A stretch of 64,000 nt of DNA from Flavobacteriaceae bacterium EG-1 (GTDB lineage Bacteria; Bacteroidota; Bacteroidia; Flavobacteriales; Flavobacteriaceae): positions 1,058,760 to 1,122,759 of the forward strand of contig NZ_WJPK01000001.1 in NCBI RefSeq assembly GCF_009649685.1. Direction: 5' to 3'. Within the stretch, counting starts at the first letter, position 1. Each line of letters opens with the position of its first letter. The translations under genes were made by a program, and so were the position numbers. Of the stretch, positions 36,247 through 43,684 are shown one piece after another. The notes below the pieces were generated by a model. The model searched no databases and was not told the DNA's origin. It saw only the letters and a program-made list of their open reading frames with translations.

Positions 36247-37311
36247 TTATTTTTTAATCGTAAAAAAGAAAGTAGCTCCTTTCCCTTCTTTTGAATCTAA
36301 CCATACTTCACCATGGAAAGAGTTAACTATTTTCTTAACAAGAGCTAATCCAATCCCTGTAGCTTTAAAGTCATTTTCAAGTTTTTTAAACATTTTAAAA
36401 ATATCTTGTTGATATTTCTCGGCAATACCTTTGCCATTATCGGAAACACAAAACTCCCAATCTTCTTTCAACTCATTTGCTTCTATCTTTATTAATCCAT
36501 TTGGATTTTTCTCTGTAGCGCTAATAGCATTAAGAATCAAATTTTTAAATAACTGTTCAAGTTTATATTTCCCAATTAATAAAGTTGGTAATGTATCTGA
36601 ATATTCAATCTTAATATTATCGGGAACATACATAGTTTGTACTAATTCATCTAACAACTCCTTAACATCAATTAATACTTTCTTTTCTTCTAAATTAGTA
36701 ATAGTGGCATGCTTTAAAATACCATCTACCAAGGCATCCATCTTCTCCAAATTCTCACTAATAATCATACAGTTATCTTTTGTTTGATCGGAGAAATTAT
36801 CGATATCATCTTCCTTAATACAGTCAATAAGAAAACTGATATTTCGCATTGGAGATTTTAAATCGTGTGAGACCATGTGCGCATAATTATTTAAAGCCTC
36901 ATTTCGTTCTTCTAAATTCTTTAACAATAAATCTTTTTCCTCAGATATTCTATGTATTTCAGAAGATTGCTCTTCCAGTTTTTTGGCTAAAACTAATGGG
37001 TCGAATGATAAGTTTTCCTTTGAATTAAAAGTAGTATCAGTATCAGTATTAGTATCCTTATTTAACGATGCAATAGAACGCTCTAAAGATTCTATTACTT
37101 TTTTTTGAGAATCTGCACGCTGTTTTAATATTTCATTGGCCTCAGAAAGTTCTTGCGAACTTATTATGGTTGAACGTTGCAGCACCTCAAGCTTAGAGTC
37201 ATTATCGGAATAAGACTTACTAATTGCCTCTAAAAAATTAGCTAAAGATTCCTGCTCAACCCATTGAGTAGGTAAATATTTACGAATTTGTCTGACTAAT
37301 AATTTATGCAT
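36247..37311 (-). CDS. Sensor histidine kinase, NahK-like N terminus, next to FIST gene
   Basis: A 354-residue soluble histidine kinase without membrane helices. The N terminus (HKLLVRQIRKYL, then LANFLEAISKSYSDNDSKLEV, LQRSTIISSQELSEAN) is the coiled-coil start typical of kinases encoded next to FIST-domain (NosP) proteins. A second coiled coil leads to HisKA with YAHMVSHDLKSPMRN (His 149). The HATPase_c domain has NLILNAISATEKN, DNGKGIAEKY and GIGLALVKKIV. Its start codon overlaps the stop of the FIST gene by 1 base, so the two are translationally coupled. It probably takes its signal from the FIST protein. Confidence 0.9.
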   Translation of the reverse strand: MHKLLVRQIRKYLPTQWVEQESLANFLEAISKSYSDNDSKLEVLQRSTIISSQELSEANEILKQRADSQKKVIESLERSIASLNKDTNTDTDTTFNSKENLSFDPLVLAKKLEEQSSEIHRISEEKDLLLKNLEERNEALNNYAHMVSHDLKSPMRNISFLIDCIKEDDIDNFSDQTKDNCMIISENLEKMDALVDGILKHATITNLEEKKVLIDVKELLDELVQTMYVPDNIKIEYSDTLPTLLIGKYKLEQLFKNLILNAISATEKNPNGLIKIEANELKEDWEFCVSDNGKGIAEKYQQDIFKMFKKLENDFKATGIGLALVKKIVNSFHGEVWLDSKEGKGATFFFTIKK

Positions 37312-38444
37312 TATTCACTAAATAGAGATAAAGTCATTGTTTGATTATGCAATTTACACTCTTTCTGACCAGCAAAAGGTGCTAATTCACCATATGAATA
37401 AAAACCTACAATTTTTGCATTTGATCCAATACTTCCAATTACTTCTTCAACTTCTTCTTCTGTACGTTGATCTAAAACTAATTTTCTACCAACACAACTT
37501 ACTAATAATGCAAGTTCTGGTTCATTTTTTCGTCCCCGCATAGCATAATCTCCTGCCACTGAAGCACCTTCTGCAATATCATCTACAGTAGACATCATTA
37601 GCTGAACTTTAGATCCCTCGGGCACATCTCCTGCCAAAATCATTGCATTGTTTTCCTCATCAATATTTAAAATAGTGCGAACAATAACTTCTTTACTATC
37701 TGGCTTTTGTACACTTAGTGGAAATAATAATGCTGCTTCTGGTAAGTCATTAGCTTTTTCCCCTAAGTAAAGTTTATATAAGTCAAGTGCTGGTTTACCG
37801 TCTAATTCATACAAAATATTATTTTTAGATTTTGTAATTGTTCGTTGTGGCCCAAAACTAGTCCATCCTCCATAATTTGCACTTGTAATTTCTAGCGTAT
37901 CACCATAAAATCCTATGCAAACAACTTCGCCTTCTGCTGGGTTTTGGTTGTATGAAGCAAGCGTACGTTCAAAACGCGCATCATCACCACATAATCCTCC
38001 TGAAATAGAAACTCCAACATTTAAGCTTTCTTCCAAACCTTTAATTAAACCACTTCCGTTAACGTTGGTGCCTTCTGAAATGATAAAAACATGATTTAAT
38101 CCCTCCATGGGTAAACTCTTAACTAAACTATTACCTAGTTCTTCAACATCCATATCGAAAGACGACATATTTTCTCGAACAACTTTAAAGCTATTTTTTT
38201 CAAATTCAACCGCAGTTAATACCACACTTTCATCATAAACATTACTATCGAGAATTTCACCAGATGTTGTTCCAAAAACAATATGTCCATTCGGATATAT
38301 TGTTTTAATCTCCTCGTAAATATTCTCAGATTCTAGAGCATATCTGTTTCCAAACACAAAAACCAATGGTTCTTTAAATTCTTTACGAGCTTCTAAAAAT
38401 TGCCAATCTTTATTTTTCTCTTTAATACCCTGCTCTATTATCAT
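37311..38444 (-). CDS. FIST-domain sensory protein (NosP-like)
   Basis: A 377-residue cytoplasmic protein with FIST_N (about 25-220: PLVFVFGNRYALESENIYEEI, HIVFGTTSGEIL, VFIISEGTNVNGSGLIKGL, VSISGGLCGDD) and FIST_C (about 225-372: ALDLYKLYLGEKANDLPEAAL, ending VGFYSYGELAPFAGQKEC, KLHNQTMTLSLFSE). The NosP branch of this family binds haem and NO and controls partner kinases. Other FIST proteins have unknown ligands, so haem binding here is inference, supported by the NahK-like kinase coupled to it and the H-NOX gene in the same operon. Confidence 0.88.
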   Translation of the reverse strand: MIIEQGIKEKNKDWQFLEARKEFKEPLVFVFGNRYALESENIYEEIKTIYPNGHIVFGTTSGEILDSNVYDESVVLTAVEFEKNSFKVVRENMSSFDMDVEELGNSLVKSLPMEGLNHVFIISEGTNVNGSGLIKGLEESLNVGVSISGGLCGDDARFERTLASYNQNPAEGEVVCIGFYGDTLEITSANYGGWTSFGPQRTITKSKNNILYELDGKPALDLYKLYLGEKANDLPEAALLFPLSVQKPDSKEVIVRTILNIDEENNAMILAGDVPEGSKVQLMMSTVDDIAEGASVAGDYAMRGRKNEPELALLVSCVGRKLVLDQRTEEEVEEVIGSIGSNAKIVGFYSYGELAPFAGQKECKLHNQTMTLSLFSE

Positions 38445-38446
38445 AA

Positions 38447-40039
38447 CTATTTTTTTAATGTAAAATAAAATGTTGTACCCTCACCTGGAACACTTTCTAA
38501 CCATACTTCACCTTCATATAAATCGATAACTTTTTTTACAATTGACAAGCCAATACCGGTAGAACGCTCGTTATTACCAACCGATTGAAAAATCTTAAAA
38601 ATTTTCTCGTGATACTCTTTAGGTATGCCTACGCCATTATCTTCAATACTAAATTGCCAATGCGTGGTAGTCTCAGTAAAATCAATATTTACAAGACCCA
38701 CTTCATTTTCAATATGTACAACAGCATTACTTAAGAAGTTTTGAAACAATTGATGAATTTTAGTTTTATCAGCAAAAAGTGTAGGTAACTTTTTAACTAT
38801 TTTAACTTGCACATGGTCTGGAATGTAAATAATATCTGTTATTTCTTTAATAACTTGATTTACATCTACATCTGTATTATTAACTGTTTCACTACTTACT
38901 GTTGAATACTCTAAAATTCCAACAATTAATTTGTCCATAGATTCAACCTTTTCCTGCATCATTCGCAATTGGTTAACTCCATTTTCGTCCAAAACGTCTT
39001 TATAATCTTCGTAAAGCCAAGTCGCAAGTGCACTAATACTTCGCAATGGTGATTTTAAATCGTGTGATACAATATGAGCATATTCTTGTAGGCCCTTATT
39101 ACTTTTTTCTAAATCCTCTAATAACTGTTTTCTTTCAACTTCAAGTTCATGTTGAGCGCTAATATCTTCAATCATGGCTACTTGATAATCTATGCCATCA
39201 TCTTCATTTTTATAAACATTAACTGAAGTTTTTGCCCAAAGATGTGTACCGTCTTTACAATTGTATTGTTTTGAAATAGTAAAATTATCAATCTCACCTA
39301 ATTGCATTTTTTTTAATAGCGTAGTCGATTCTTCAACATCATCGGGAGTAGAAATAGCGTTTACCCCTAAACTTTTTAACTCCAATTCGGTATATCCTAT
39401 TAGATTTTCAAAAGTTTTATTAGAGCGTATTATTTGATTTCCATTTGTTAAAACAATACCTAATGGTGAATTCTCTACTATTATATCTAGCTGTTTTTTC
39501 TGAGCAGATAATAAATGTTTAACCTCTTCATCTCTTGTAATATCTCTTACAATGCCTTGGGCAGCAATAGGATTTTTGTCTCTATCATAAATTAAACTAC
39601 CATTAATTTCAACAAGTTTAACCGATTTATCTTTAAGTATAAGTTTAGATCTATATTTATTAAAAGTACCATATTGAAGTAAATTCTTCATATAGTTAAC
39701 ATTGTAATCTAAATAATCGGGGTGTACAAGTTGGGACAAATTAACGAATTCTTCACCAGGATTATATCCAAAAAATTCTTTTGCAGATGCATTCATAGAT
39801 ATAACGTTAAATTGTAAATCCATAACCACATAAGGGTCTATAATATTTACAAAAGCACCATCAATCTCATTTGATTTCGTACATATCAAATTCTCTAATC
39901 TGGCATTAGAAGCTTCTAAATGACGCGCAACCTCATATAATTCCTTAGATTTATTTTCCAAGATTTGCTCAGCTTTAAAGCGCGCTTTTTTTTGACGTTC
40001 TAAGGCTTTTTTCAGTAATAGTACTTCTTTATTATCCAT
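38447..40039 (-). CDS. PAS-domain histidine kinase, partner of H-NOX
   Basis: A 530-residue soluble kinase. An N-terminal coiled coil (KALERQKKARFKAEQILENK, SKELYEVARHLEASNARLEN) is of the kind found in H-NOX-associated kinases. Two PAS domains follow (about 60-170 and 183-297), then HisKA with HIVSHDLKSPLRS (His 326) and HATPase_c with NFLSNAVVH, DNGVGIPKEY and GIGLSIVKKV. The ATG at 40039 overlaps the H-NOX stop by 8 bases and is preferred to a codon 33 bases upstream. H-NOX proteins usually inhibit such kinases when NO is bound. It lies 2 bases before the FIST gene. Confidence 0.92.
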   Translation of the reverse strand: MDNKEVLLLKKALERQKKARFKAEQILENKSKELYEVARHLEASNARLENLICTKSNEIDGAFVNIIDPYVVMDLQFNVISMNASAKEFFGYNPGEEFVNLSQLVHPDYLDYNVNYMKNLLQYGTFNKYRSKLILKDKSVKLVEINGSLIYDRDKNPIAAQGIVRDITRDEEVKHLLSAQKKQLDIIVENSPLGIVLTNGNQIIRSNKTFENLIGYTELELKSLGVNAISTPDDVEESTTLLKKMQLGEIDNFTISKQYNCKDGTHLWAKTSVNVYKNEDDGIDYQVAMIEDISAQHELEVERKQLLEDLEKSNKGLQEYAHIVSHDLKSPLRSISALATWLYEDYKDVLDENGVNQLRMMQEKVESMDKLIVGILEYSTVSSETVNNTDVDVNQVIKEITDIIYIPDHVQVKIVKKLPTLFADKTKIHQLFQNFLSNAVVHIENEVGLVNIDFTETTTHWQFSIEDNGVGIPKEYHEKIFKIFQSVGNNERSTGIGLSIVKKVIDLYEGEVWLESVPGEGTTFYFTLKK

Positions 40040-40574
40040 TTTGCCGAACATCAAATTGAACTTCAGTACCATCTTCTTTTAATAGCTTATATTCTATAGT
40101 AGCACTGCCATTAAAATGTTCAAAACACTTTTGCATTAAACCTTCTGCTAAGCGATATAACCCCCTAGAAGATGAATAAATCATCGAAATTGAAGTATCT
40201 GTTTTATCTAAAATTTTAAAAGAGGGAAGTTCAGCTTCAGGGTATAACTTTTTAACATGTACATGAATGTGATCTTCTATTGAAAATAACAAGGACAACG
40301 GTGACTTATAATTTTTAACAACATCTGGATGTGCCTTAGCAAGGCTATTAAATAAATACAATCCGAATGTATAGATTAAATCACTAACAGGAATATCAAC
40401 TTCATGACTCAAATTAGTAATAAGGCTAACCATTTCATTAAAATCGTAAGTACCAACTGCGGTATAAATACCTTCCGACTCTAAATCTGAATTTTCAATA
40501 ATATTATCAGTGATCTCAAGTCCAAATTTAGACTCAACCATTTCTAAAAACTCAGTAAAAACTATTCCTTTCAT
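40032..40574 (-). CDS. H-NOX haem nitric-oxide sensor
   Basis: A 180-residue H-NOX (HNOB) protein. The proximal haem ligand is His 104 in HIHVHVKKLYPEAELPSF, and the haem-propionate motif Y-x-S-x-R is Tyr 133, Ser 135, Arg 137 in IYSSSRGLY. The 29-residue distance matches His 102/Tyr 131 of the Thermoanaerobacter protein. The position of that protein's distal Tyr 140 is Leu 142 here, which predicts an NO-selective sensor that does not hold oxygen. The start MKGIVFTEFLEMVESKFG is canonical. The gene is second in the operon and overlaps its kinase gene by 8 bases. Confidence 0.95.
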   Translation of the reverse strand: MKGIVFTEFLEMVESKFGLEITDNIIENSDLESEGIYTAVGTYDFNEMVSLITNLSHEVDIPVSDLIYTFGLYLFNSLAKAHPDVVKNYKSPLSLLFSIEDHIHVHVKKLYPEAELPSFKILDKTDTSISMIYSSSRGLYRLAEGLMQKCFEHFNGSATIEYKLLKEDGTEVQFDVRQNG

Positions 40575-40653
40575 TATTCTATTTTAATTTAGAATAAAAG
40601 TAGGAAATGTATTACTTTTAATTTAATTTTTGTTGTGAAACGGGATTTTCTTG

Positions 40654-41055
40654 TTATGCCTTCACAAGTTCATTGGTTTCCCAATAATCGAGAACTTTAC
40701 GGATTTTTTGTTCGTAATCATCATATTTTAAAGGCTTTAGAACATATCCAGCAATACCAATTTTATAGCATTCTAGTAGATCAGCCCTATTTTCAGATGT
40801 TGTCAAAATAATTGTTGGCAAGTATTTCATTACATCGTCCTTTTTAAGGATTTGTAAGAATTCTATACCACTCATTTTCGGCATATTTAAATCTAAAAGA
40901 ATAATATCTGGTAAATCTGCATCTGATTTTAAGAAATTTATTGCTTCTTCCCCGTTCTTCGCCTCTGTTATATTATGTTTAGATTCTAATTTTGAAACTG
41001 TTCTAAGCAATTTCATTGTTTCAATAGTATCGTCTTCAATAAAAAGAATATTCAT
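40654..41055 (-). CDS. CheY-like single-domain response regulator
   Basis: A 133-residue stand-alone receiver: acidic pair in LFIEDDT, Asp 55 (IILLDLNMPKMSG), Thr in TTSENRAD and Lys in YVLKPLKYD. The insertion LKSDADLPDI and the overall shape match the Rcp1-like receivers usually paired with bacteriophytochrome-type or PAS kinases. It is the first gene of the seven-gene operon and is followed by H-NOX after 79 bases. The ATG at 41055 is preferred; a TTG at 41082 is the only other in-frame choice. It has no output domain, so it may act as phosphate sink or shuttle in the relay. Confidence 0.92.
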   Translation of the reverse strand: MNILFIEDDTIETMKLLRTVSKLESKHNITEAKNGEEAINFLKSDADLPDIILLDLNMPKMSGIEFLQILKKDDVMKYLPTIILTTSENRADLLECYKIGIAGYVLKPLKYDDYEQKIRKVLDYWETNELVKA

Positions 41056-41115
41056 AGCATTTAGGTTTTTTGTATGATGCAATATTCTTAATTAACGAAG
41101 AAATAGATTTAGAAG

Positions 41116-41170
41116 TGTAGACGAATGGAATTTTACTGTCGACGAATGGTTTATTATCGGCGATTAATGA
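41116..41170 (-). promoter_or_regulatory. Three tandem 21-bp-period repeats, LytTR/AlgR-like operator
   Basis: On the plus strand TGTAGACGAATGG (41116-41128) and TGTCGACGAATGG (41137-41149) differ in one base, and a third weaker copy CGGCGATTAATGA lies at 41158-41170, each exactly 21 bases apart. Read toward the operon the core is CCATTCGTC, one base off the AlgR box CCGTTCGTC. LytTR regulators usually bind direct repeats about two helix turns apart. The nearest copy is 61 bases before the start codon of the operon's first gene, so autoregulation by its LytTR protein is likely. The remaining 170 bases up to the next gene show nothing clear. Confidence 0.65.
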
Positions 41171-41339
41171 TTCGCTAATTCTCGTATTTTTAATAGTTTA
41201 CGCATATTTTTATAGCAATTAATAGATAGAAGTTTAATCCGATTAATAAAAATAATTTCCATTTTAAAATTTAAAATAGCTCAAAAATCCGTTTCTTTAA
41301 ACCAAAATTGTTACCAATTATTTAAAGAGATAACGATAA

Positions 41340-41816
41340 ATGTTGATACGAAAATTATTAAAATCTGACAATGAAGCTTTATCGCAAATCATTAAATCAA
41401 TTTTTACAGAATTTGAAGCACCAAAAGTTGGTACAGTGTACGCTGACCCAACCTTATACGACCTATATAAACTTTTTGAGCATAAAAAATCTATTCTTTG
41501 GGTAATTGAAGAGAATGATGAAGTTTTAGGATGTTGTGGAATTTATCCTACCCATGGTTTACCAAAAGATTGTGCAGAACTAGTAAAATTTTATTTATCA
41601 CCGAAATCAAGAGGAAATGGGTGGGGAAATGAATTAATGAATTATAATATTAAATCTGCTATTGATTTCGGATACAAACAACTCTATCTTGAATGTTTAC
41701 CTCACTTTTCAAGTGCTCTAAAAATATATGAACATTTTGGGTTTAAATATTTAAATAAACCTATGGGTGCTTCTGAACATACATCATGCGATATATGGAT
41801 GGTTAAGAACCTTTAG
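41340..41816 (+). CDS. GNAT family N-acetyltransferase
   Basis: A 158-residue GNAT acetyltransferase that would use acetyl-CoA. The core shows VIEENDEVLGCCGIYPT (strands 2-4), ELVKFYLSPKSRGNGWGNELMNY with the acetyl-CoA-binding RGNGWG loop, and LYLECLPHFSSALKIYEHFGF near the end. The acceptor is unknown; small proteins of this type act on amino acids, polyamines or antibiotics. It is divergent from the NO-signalling operon and stands alone. Confidence 0.9.
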   Translation: MLIRKLLKSDNEALSQIIKSIFTEFEAPKVGTVYADPTLYDLYKLFEHKKSILWVIEENDEVLGCCGIYPTHGLPKDCAELVKFYLSPKSRGNGWGNELMNYNIKSAIDFGYKQLYLECLPHFSSALKIYEHFGFKYLNKPMGASEHTSCDIWMVKNL

Positions 41817-41962
41817 TTATTAATATTTTATTTTATAAAAATATAAATTTACTTTTCTTACTAAGAATTACTTAAATTGGTAGTCCAAAATTTCAATTCA
41901 CACTTTTTTATTCGGTAGCTCAAACCAAATAAAAAATACCACTTAACGAACTTAACTTTTAA

Positions 41963-43678
41963 ATGGACACCAACAATAATTATAAACAGTTTGAAAACCT
42001 AGAGGAAGAACAGTTACCTGTTGCTAAGCACAAATTGCATGATTGGTCGCATTTTGCAGGCCTATATGCTGCAGAACATGTTGCCGCCACAGAATTTGTA
42101 ATTGGGGCAACATTTGTAGCACTTGGTGCTAAAACTATGGATATTCTAATTGGACTTTTAATAGGTAATATATTAGCAGTTTTAAGTTGGACATTAATTA
42201 CTTCGCCTATTGCTGTAGACACAAGGTTAAGTCTGTATACGTACCTTAATAAAATTGCTGGCGACGCTATGACTAAGCTCTACAATTGGGCTAATATTAT
42301 TATTTTCTCTGTTATTTCTGCGGCAATGATAACAGTTTCGTCTACAGCTGTAAGATTTGCATTTGACATTCCGGCTCAACTAAACTGGTATCCCACAAAT
42401 CTTTGGTTCATAGTAATCGTTTTTGTTGTTGGTATTGTTGTCGTTTCAATCGCTTTATATGGTTTTAAGGCTGTATCAGAGTTCTCTGGTATTTGTGCCC
42501 CTTGGCTATTTGTTATGTTTACCAGTGGTGCAATGGTTCTTATGCCAGCACTTTCTTTAGACGTTCTACAAAAGACTTTACCAACTGGTATGAGTGATTT
42601 TATTACTTTAGGAAATCAATCTATTTGGACGGGTATTGACAGTAACGGAGAACCTGGAATAGGTTTAATTGAAGTAATCGGTTTTGCTTGGGCCGCTAAC
42701 ACTATTACTCATTTCGGCCTTATTGATATGGCGCTTTTACGTTTTGCCAAAAAGAAATCTTATGGATTAGCAACAAGTACTGGAATGATGTTCGGCCATT
42801 ATGTAGCTTGGATAGCAGCTGGTATTATGGGAGCCGGTGCAGCTGTAATAATTGGTAAAACCATAGTGGAATTAGATCCAGGTGATGTTGCCTATTATGC
42901 CCTAGGTTGGTCTGGGTTTGTAATAGTTATCGTTGCAGGTTGGACTACGGCAATCACCAATCTTTATAGAGCCGGATTAGCCGCCCAAGCAGTTTTTAAT
43001 AAACATTCAAGAAAGAAAACTACCATTGTTGTAGGTATCGTAACAATTATAATTGCATGTTTTCCTTTCGTGTTTTCGCAAATATTACCATTATTAACCT
43101 ATGCAGGTTTATTAGTTGTACCTGTGGGTGCTATAGTATTTACAGAGCATCAAATATTTCCTCGAATTGGTTATACACGATATTGGTCATCTTATAAAAA
43201 TTTAACCTTTAGTACTCCTGCTGTAGCATCATGGGCTTTAGGATTAATTTTCGGGTTTGGATTAAACGCTCTTAATGTTATGTCTTTCTTTTATCTTTTC
43301 CTACCCACATGGGTTTTTACAATAATTATTTATACACTTTTGGCAGGACGTTTTGGAGCTAAAGAAAAATACCCAATTGAAGTGGAAAAAGAAAAATTGA
43401 GAAATGAAAAAATCATAGAATATCAAGCACAAAAAGCGACGGAAGAAACAGCACCCGTAAAAGATAAGAGCATATTATCAAAACTTCTGAAGATTGTATC
43501 AATTACAGTATTGATTATTACATTATTATTAGCAATTAACGTAATGTTTGGGTCAGTTGATGAAAATGCGTACATCACAAACAGAGCTATGTTTTACTCA
43601 TATGCTTTTATATGTACCCTGATATATTTTGTTACTGCCTATTGGGCTTTACAACGTGGTAAATTAAAAAACAAATAA
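41963..43678 (+). CDS. NCS1-type permease, probably for mannitol or another polyol
   Basis: A 571-residue inner-membrane protein with about 12-14 helices. The start HDWSHFAGLYAAEHVAATEFVIG, YTYLNKIAGDAMTKLYNWANI and ALGWSGFVIVIVAGWTTAITNLY resemble the nucleobase:cation symporter (NCS1) family. The C-terminal cytoplasmic loop is charged (VEKEKLRNEKIIEYQAQKAT) before two last helices. It ends 6 bases before the mannitol dehydrogenase gene, so polyol import rather than nucleobase import is inferred from context. Confidence 0.8.
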   Translation: MDTNNNYKQFENLEEEQLPVAKHKLHDWSHFAGLYAAEHVAATEFVIGATFVALGAKTMDILIGLLIGNILAVLSWTLITSPIAVDTRLSLYTYLNKIAGDAMTKLYNWANIIIFSVISAAMITVSSTAVRFAFDIPAQLNWYPTNLWFIVIVFVVGIVVVSIALYGFKAVSEFSGICAPWLFVMFTSGAMVLMPALSLDVLQKTLPTGMSDFITLGNQSIWTGIDSNGEPGIGLIEVIGFAWAANTITHFGLIDMALLRFAKKKSYGLATSTGMMFGHYVAWIAAGIMGAGAAVIIGKTIVELDPGDVAYYALGWSGFVIVIVAGWTTAITNLYRAGLAAQAVFNKHSRKKTTIVVGIVTIIIACFPFVFSQILPLLTYAGLLVVPVGAIVFTEHQIFPRIGYTRYWSSYKNLTFSTPAVASWALGLIFGFGLNALNVMSFFYLFLPTWVFTIIIYTLLAGRFGAKEKYPIEVEKEKLRNEKIIEYQAQKATEETAPVKDKSILSKLLKIVSITVLIITLLLAINVMFGSVDENAYITNRAMFYSYAFICTLIYFVTAYWALQRGKLKNK

Positions 43679-43684
43679 GTATTA

